From Limonium bicolor (lineage: Eukaryota > Streptophyta > Magnoliopsida > Caryophyllales > Plumbaginaceae), in NCBI GenBank assembly GCA_023374045.1, contig CM041776.1, forward strand, positions 315,506,722-315,570,721: a DNA stretch of 64,000 nucleotides, given 5' to 3'. The notes beneath the pieces were generated by a model. The model did not search any database, was not told the origin of the DNA, and saw only the letters and a program-made list of their open reading frames with translations. This document shows, in pieces, positions 57,591 through 64,000 of this stretch. A program made the position numbers and the translations under genes. How positions within the stretch are numbered: the first letter of the stretch is position 1; every line of letters begins with the position of its first letter.

Positions 57591-59171
57591 TACGTAAATT
57601 GCACTTGCATACTCTTTTGGATTTGGATTGATTTGTGAGGGAAATTTACCAGGTGGCCTTTGTTGGGTAAGGAGTTGTTAATCTGAGACTGCAAGGCAAT
57701 TTGGTCTTTGCGCAGGGCTGCGACCTCTTCTTGCGTATCTCTGGACTTACCCATCATTGCCTTAAACATCTCTTGCATTTGAGACATTCCAGACTCAGGA
57801 TTCGAAGGAGGTGGAGTTTGTCGACTCGAAGAAGCATCATTTTCGTAAGGTTGTTGCTGATACTGCCTCTGGCCTCCTTGAAAATTGGACTGAGGTCTGT
57901 AATTTTGGGATGTTTGAAGTGTATGTGGGTTTTGGATATTTTCGGTGTTTGAGTAGCGAAGGTTGGATTGCATGTTACGTTGCCAAGGTTGTCTGTATCC
58001 TGAATTGTTGGTGAGATAGTTTGCCTCCTCTGCTGCTTTTAATTCTTGTAGTTGGGGGCATTGTTCATAGTCATGAGGCCCGCCACATTGCGTACAAGAA
58101 ATAACAGGATATGATTGGGACAGAGGTGCATAGCCTGGAGGGGTTGTAGATGATCGGGAAATCATCGACTTAGCTTGCTGGGGGTAGGAATTCATAGCCA
58201 TCTGCTCAACCACTTTTTGCAGAGTACTGACTTTTGTTGCCTGCTGAGCATTGCTTTCCGTGAGTTGCTCATGGCTTTTCATCAGTTGGTCGAACTTGTT
58301 ATCACTTTCCCCAACATGGTATAAACCTGGAGTACCGCTCCTTGATCCACCAGAGGCCCAGTCTCTGATTTCTTCACAGAGAGACTCCATGCTATTCAGA
58401 AATTGTGCTCCTGGCTTTTTCAGAATATCAGCCCCTAACGAGGACAGTACCATTGTTCTGCACGGACCGATCAAGCCTTTGTAGAACAATTGTGATACTT
58501 GTTTTCGTGAGACCATGGTGAGGACAAGTAAGTAGTAGTCCTTTGAAACGGTCCCAAGTTTCACAAATATTCTCCAACCCATGTTGCTTGAAATTATAGA
58601 TTTCAGCAATCATCTCCAACGTTCGGCTCGGGGGTAGGAATTTGTCGTAGAACTTGGTGGCCATGTCATCCCAAGTACCAATGGTACTTGGTGTCAGGCT
58701 ATGATACCACTTGCTCGCACTTCCCGTCAGGCTGTGAGGGAATAATGACAATCTTGCGTACTGGAGTACTGCGTCGGTTGCAGTAAGACTGTTGGCATGT
58801 TGCAAGAATTTTGTAACATGTAACAGGGTTTCGTCAGGATTGGTGCCATCAAACATGCCCAACTCCTTTACACATCTGATTTGATGATATGGCTTCAGCT
58901 TCTGCCACTCATCGTATTCGGATGGGCTAAGGTGAGGAAGGATGATAGCAGGCTGTTGTCCTTGGTTAGACGGCCTGTTGATATTTCGAACTGTCGCTGG
59001 TGTAGATGCCATGTCAGCTTCCCGGTCAGATTCTATCACTGTGGTGGTAATGTATTGTTGAGTTCGGTTCTGCCTTAGGGTGCGTAGAAAGGTTCTCTCG
59101 ATCTCTGGATTGTAACCAAACGTGTGATTATTAATATTTTTTGGGAGGCTGTTTGACCTGGTAAAAGGCAT
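57590..59171 (-). pseudogene. Athila-type gag of element B, two frameshifts
   Basis: Starts at 59171 with MPFTRSNSLPKNINNHTFGY. The capsid-like part reads ELGMFDGTNPDETLLHVTKF, YARLSLFPHSLTGSASKWYH and ENICETWDRFKGLLLTCPHH, the standard Athila Gag order. A shift near 58510 moves to KQVSQLFYKGLIGPCRTMVL. A CCHC knuckle (CTQCGGPHDYEQC) lies at about 58060-58100, followed by a Gln/Asn/Pro-rich tail. A second shift near 57660 separates it from the true C-terminus, which runs into the acidic ORF. It would form particles and bind element RNA. Because pol is absent, movement would need a helper. Confidence 0.92.
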
Positions 59172-59443
59172 TCACCACTCAAAACAGAGAAAAGAAACTC
59201 GTTATGTGTTAGAATAAATAAAAATGTTAGGAATTAGTTGACAGAAATTATAAGTTAGTAGTTAGAGACAATGGAAAGAAATGACAGAAAATGAAATGAC
59301 AGAAATAATAAGAGTTAGTGATTAGATGTCAGAAGTCAGATGTCCGTAGTCAGATGTCCAAAGTCAGGTGTCCAATTAACATTAACAGATTATTATAATA
59401 TAACAGTGAATTAACCGGGGCTTAGGGACTAGAATAAATCAAG

Positions 59444-59461
59444 TCCCCGGCAACGGCGCCA
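59444..59461 (-). other. Primer-binding site of element B
   Basis: On the minus strand TGGCGCCGTTGCCGGGGA, exact for the tRNA-Asp type primer of Athila/Tat elements. Three bases separate it from the LTR. Confidence 0.95.
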
Positions 59462-59464
59462 TTT

Positions 59465-61029
59465 TGCAGACGTGTAATCGTGAGTGGTTAGAACTGGTGA
59501 AATTAAAATAAAAGAAAAGAAATTAAAACTCAAATTAAACGTCGGGCTGCAAACAAATCCAGGTCGTTGTAGTATAGTAAAGTGTAAGCGACCGGTTATC
59601 GAACCGTGGGACTAAGGTGAATTATATAGTACCTAAGCGTGTCACAAAAGGGGGGTAGTTAATTGACTTGTTTTTTTTGAAAAGTAAATAACAGATAAGA
59701 AAAACTGAGTGAAGATGAATTAAATGGAACTCCGGGTTCAGGTTAATATGATCTGATTAATTGTGCTATCTCTACCGGTTTAATAAAATAATTTGGCAAG
59801 ATTCCTGTTATTATCTTAAGGTCCGATGAAAACTCATAAGAACTCGTTTACCTGAAAATGCAAGGTCCGATGAAAACTCAAGCAAAATGCGTGTAAACGG
59901 CAGAGGAGTGTGAGGAATTTTATTCTTGCAACTTGTACTAACTTATCCGATGAAAATAAGTTCCTACAGTTTTACGGCTTAATTAACCTATCTGTTTGTC
60001 ACCGATCAGATTAGAAACAGATTTAGTAAGGCTTTTTAATAAATCGATGAAATTTATTAAAAAGGGAGAGAGACAAAACTTTAATCGTAACAAACTGAAT
60101 TTATTTTAACCGGTAGAAATATTGCATAATTAATACAAATACATAATTAAACCTTCACCCGGAGTAAATCCTCCTTAGCCTGACATATTAACTGGTAATA
60201 AGTCAGACAGAGGTTGGACGTAATAATAATACGGAGGTGTGGATGGTGAATGGAGAAATGAAGAGAACGAAGAGTGGAGAGCGTACGTAAGTTTTCTGTA
60301 AATGGAATGAGAGATTTGGAGTGTTGAGTTTTTGGGGGTGGAACGTGTGTGTGCGTGAGTAGTTTTTATGAAGTAGCAGTGGCTTTTTATAGAGGAGAGG
60401 AAGAAGAAGATTGATTACAGACAGAGGTGGAAGAGCATTGATTGCTCATTAATTGCAGGGGACAGAGCTGATGACGCGTGAGGAAAATAAGGTAGGCGGT
60501 GCGGAGTAGATGGATATGGCAGAAGCAAGTCGACGGGCGAAGAAGATAAGCTCGCGTCTGATTTTTAGTCATGTCCGCCTGCTGTCCTCGCCTCTGTCCG
60601 CCCAGAAACCATGCGGACGTCTCTGTCTCTCGCCCGCGTGTGTTGTCCGCCTAAGGACATCACTTGTGTCCGCCTATGTAACTCACTCACGTCCGCCCGG
60701 TCACCTTGTCCTGTCCGCCTAGCCGTCCGCCCAGCCCCATGCGGACGCATGTGTGGTCTCCGCGTGACTTATTTTCTTCTACAAACTTTGACCGGCTCTA
60801 GATTCTTCGCTTGGACTCCGTTTTCTGAGCCGTTTGCGTCCATGCGTTCGTCTCTTTGTCTACTTTACTCCCAGCTTGGTTTTCCTCATGTTTAAACAAT
60901 AAATTTGTGAGATAATAATAAAACATAAACTAGAGGAAAAACTAACCGAAGTGGAGAAATGAGCAAGAAAAAGTGCTAATATAATATATGAAATACACCT
61001 ATAAATCATGCTCATTTGGACACTTATCA
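59465..61029 (-). repeat. Right (5') LTR of element B
   Basis: 1565 bases, nearly identical to 53692-55251. Carries the same GTCCGCC cluster (60570-60760) just upstream of a segment conserved in element A (CCGTTT-CTGAGCCGTTTGCG, TGTCTACTTTACTCC). Confidence 0.95.
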
Positions 61030-61636
61030 AATATTCCAATAATTATCTCCTAATTTCCTATTAGATCAGATTGCAAAATATATCTAAAATTATTCCTTTA
61101 TCAAAATTAGATAATTTTCATTGGAAAATTTAGAAATATCTTCCTTTAAATGCTAGTAAAATTTCATATCTAGATTTTTTCTAGAAGTTAGTTACCAATG
61201 GAGTAAACTAAGATATTTTACTGATATTTACTTTTATCTATTTTCCTTGACCTTTGCCTATAGAAGCAACATTTCACAATGGCAAGCAGTTAATAAGAAG
61301 TCAACAAAAACTTTTCCCATTCTGTCTCCCATGAAAGTTCACACCCTAGCCTTGAAACTCTACCAAACTTCCACTGAAATCACATAAAATATGTTCTTCT
61401 CTCTCTAATCAAAGCTACAATCATCAACTCAACAACCAAACCACACCAAAACGTGAAAGAACAACTCATAAGAGGCACCACCAGAAGCTGAAGGTCATTG
61501 CTCAATTAGAAGCCAACCGACAAACCGATCGAAGAATCCCAACGTGCGTGGATGAACCCTCTGAGTGCTCAAAACAGGTTGGTTACCCCAAACTCTCCAA
61601 AGGCCAACATGTCTTTAATTTAAGCTGAATGAATTA
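61030..61636. other. Sequence right of element B, unclassified
   Basis: Continues the sequence left of 53691 once element B is removed. A/T-rich to about 61260 and then more balanced, with CAGGTTGGTTACCCCAAA near its end. No gene is seen. Confidence 0.4.
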
Positions 61637-64000
61637 TGTAACACCCCTCTCGATAAACACGTAATAATCCCTCACGTAGCATAATTAAAGACGTCTTATA
61701 ACGGAAGAATAAACAACATAAACTCTCACAAGGGTGTCACCTGCCATTACTCGCCCATGCGAGTAACGAAGCATAAACTAAATCCAACAACCGAAATAAA
61801 CAGCACTACCATACCGCTGTGACAATGAGATAAATCCTATACATCATACTAAGTCCAAAAGACCACAACCGTCGACAAGTGAGCATCTACCCTGATCCCG
61901 TACTTCGGCTTCAACGATGAACAACAACCTGCAACAAGCCATAAAGGCTCAGCGATAAATGCTGAGTATGAGGGCCTGAACCCTATTGGTCACTTGTCAA
62001 TTTAACCATCTTGATATTAGATTGATTTCATGTTTTACCATTTTACAGATATAATTAATACTGTAACAATCATGCAAAACACAGTCATCCATCCAATAAA
62101 TACAGTCATTAAATTTCACAAGCAACAGTCGCATAAACAACGTATCGAATAATTATAGTACTGTTTATAATCGCCTTAGCGAACGGTTTCCATATTTAAT
62201 ATTATTTGGCCTTCAAGGCCCCATTCATCCAAACCATGTTTAATTAATTACCAGTTAGGCGTCATGTTGGGACAACCCGGTTAACCTTACCAATGGACAG
62301 TAGTCCTCCCGTACACACAAAGGTGCTCATTTCGCCAGAGGTTCGGAGGCCCCTGACTATTCACTTTGCCTCGTAAGGCGTCTATATAAAGGCCGTAGCC
62401 GTGTACCAACAGCAGGTACCATCTGACCCACGATCCAATTAGGGATCATTGGGAAATTTCCTAGAGCGGAACCCGATCGGGTACCCCTCAGTGATCACAA
62501 ATGCGTAACCAGGTAGTTCGTAAACTACCGGATTTCTCCCCTCATCTCATACCATTTCTCTCATAGGATTAAGATAAACTCTTATTTTTATGGAGAATAC
62601 AATTTATTAATTTGCTACCCAATGGGTCTCACGCATACCTAGAAGTAATCTAGGTTATATTCATGTTCGAGATCCATACTCTAGAGACCGACATTGTCGT
62701 ATCCCGTACCTAAGTGTTTTACTTAGGTCATTTATATACTTAATATTAATACCAAGGGTATTATATTAAGTAACCATCGTGTCAACACATCAACGCATAT
62801 GTATGTTTATATAAGTCGATCTATAGTCGACGCAGTGTTAGTCCCGTAGGGCGCTCGCGCATAATTAAGTAACGCATTAATACACATCACCATATGCACA
62901 TATCCACACACAACATACAAGTTATCAAACAATTCCGGGCCCTTTCTTAGGTCAACCCGGATCAAACCCTTCTTCACATACCGTACACCTTAGACCAAGG
63001 ATGCGCAGTGTAGTCCACTAAGCTTGTCGAGAGCGCACGTCTGAAATGTGATCTAAAAATACGAGGAACGCTAGGTGTCAATCCACATGACAAATTGAGT
63101 CGGTATTTCCGAATAATGTCAGTAACCCCAGTACTACATCCCCGATTCCAACTGTTATTAGTTAAGTTACCGTTATCCTTTAAACTCCTTACTCAATGTT
63201 TGTATTAATACTTTGGTTTAACAGTGGAGTTTGTTTCATAAGAACGTCGTGGTTAACGTTTTCGAACGTAAGAGTTTATACCTTTCCAACTCGTAGTAGT
63301 TTACAAGCGTTACGCTTTTACATAAGTTCATTCATTCTCGTACATTTAATTCAACTGTTTCATCATCGCATGTATATGTACGTATTGTAACCTACAGCTG
63401 CATGCATCATATATTTTATAACCTACGGTTGCATGTGTACATGTATTATTTTTATCGTATAGTATTATTAGCCCACCATCTATTATAATACATTGTATTA
63501 TATAATCCATTAATCTTGTAATAACTACATTTGAATTCAAAAACTCATAACTTATAGTTTATAAACTATTTTCATATAATAACCTTCACCATTATATTAT
63601 ATGGGTTTCCAACCATAATTATATATCCATCCTTATATACATAATTCTCGCATACGTATATATTTACCAATATAGGTAAGTTTCATGAGTTATAGAACTC
63701 TTATACCATATGTCACATTTTATCATCTTATGTGAGATGATTATTCCCATTAGTTGTGTTATATTGCCACAACTCATATTAAGATCATTAAATATATATA
63801 ACATTTTATGTTGTATAATTTCAACTCCTAAGGTTTATTCAATATTTACCTTAGTTTATAAATCTCATTTATTATAGTTTGTCACATTATTTAATGTGAA
63901 TACCCTTGTTTATATTAATTCCATTTAAACCACATTAATACCATATAATTGTTATAACATTTATAACATTGTAGACCATAGTCTAAAATTCATTTTCCAA
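61637..64000 (+). mobile_element. LTR-like unit, plus orientation, incomplete
   Basis: Begins TGTAACACCCCTCTCGATAA and runs off the window. By complement it resembles 46700-48780, for example ACTCGCCCATGCGAGTAACGA, CTGACGTC-type blocks and GTAGTCCACTAAG against the sister copy. Non-coding as far as seen. The end and target duplication lie outside. Confidence 0.7.

Larger units (their letters stand above)
53692..61029 (-). mobile_element. Athila-like non-autonomous element B, TSD AATAT
   Basis: A 7.34-kb element flanked by AATAT at 53687-53691 and 61030-61034. LTRs (1.56 kb each) start TGCAGACGTG and end GACACTTATCA on the plus strand. It has a tRNA-Asp type primer site, a gag gene and an acidic ORF, but no protease, reverse transcriptase or integrase. 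Homologous to element A in internal layout but with different LTR U3 motifs. Confidence 0.96.

Noticed and set aside
57588..57592. Stop/GTG overlap (TAGTG read as TAG and GTG) as a termination-reinitiation signal
   Set aside because: The stop belongs to a frameshifted reading. In the restored order Gag runs into the acidic ORF in the same frame, so no reinitiation is needed.

Overview
The window is plant nuclear DNA, almost certainly from a eudicot. It holds one intact host gene near the left end. Nearly everything to its right is a deeply nested stack of transposable elements. The plant assignment rests on a SAC51-type bHLH gene with its conserved upstream ORF, spliceosomal introns, Copia, Athila, CACTA and Mutator-like (MULE) proteins, Stowaway MITEs and a plant mobile domain (PMD) protein. 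No species can be named from the sequence.

Left part (1-8 kb). A decayed Copia integrase lies at 26-480. After an unremarkable A/T-rich stretch comes the SAC51/bHLH143/145-like gene: TATA box near 2597, three 5'-leader introns, three uORFs and a 401-codon main ORF at 4280-5485. Its third uORF (53 codons, split by an intron) is the conserved peptide through which thermospermine controls translation in this family. Downstream is an 840-bp inverted-repeat element with 11-bp target-site duplications (TSDs) that carries Stowaway sequences.

Nested part (8-53 kb). The oldest layer is a minus-strand Copia relic seen in pieces at 8040-8461, 9387-10755, 17176-17290 and 52009-53161. It is split by a mini-CACTA (8462-9386), a TNP2-bearing CACTA element (10756-17175, TSD AGT) and a long non-coding LTR-like unit (17291-52008, TSD GTAAA). 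Inside that unit lie a Stowaway MITE, a tandem dimer of a large fold-back element (20291-23085), CACTA-like ends interrupted by a 10.2-kb MULE (24307-34492), and a non-autonomous Athila-like element A (36411-51888, TSD TTAGT). A's right LTR is itself split by a second 7.0-kb LTR-like unit (41763-48789, TSD GTGAG), and part of that LTR is tandemly triplicated.

The MULE is the most remarkable object. On one strand it carries a PMD protein gene, several captured pieces of an AGO4-clade ARGONAUTE, and a MULE transposase followed by an OTU protease domain. A short divergent ORF lies between. All its genes show frameshifts, so it is probably non-autonomous now.

Right part (53-64 kb). A second Athila-like element B (53692-61029, TSD AATAT) has almost identical LTRs and so inserted recently. 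Its Gag is joined, where pol should begin, to an acidic repeat-rich ORF. Element A carries a homologue of that ORF. The window ends inside another LTR-like unit in plus orientation (from 61637).

Many genes are broken by single-base shifts, some at homopolymers (G8 at 13138, G7 near 33233, C15 at 27610). Some of these could be assembly errors rather than true decay.
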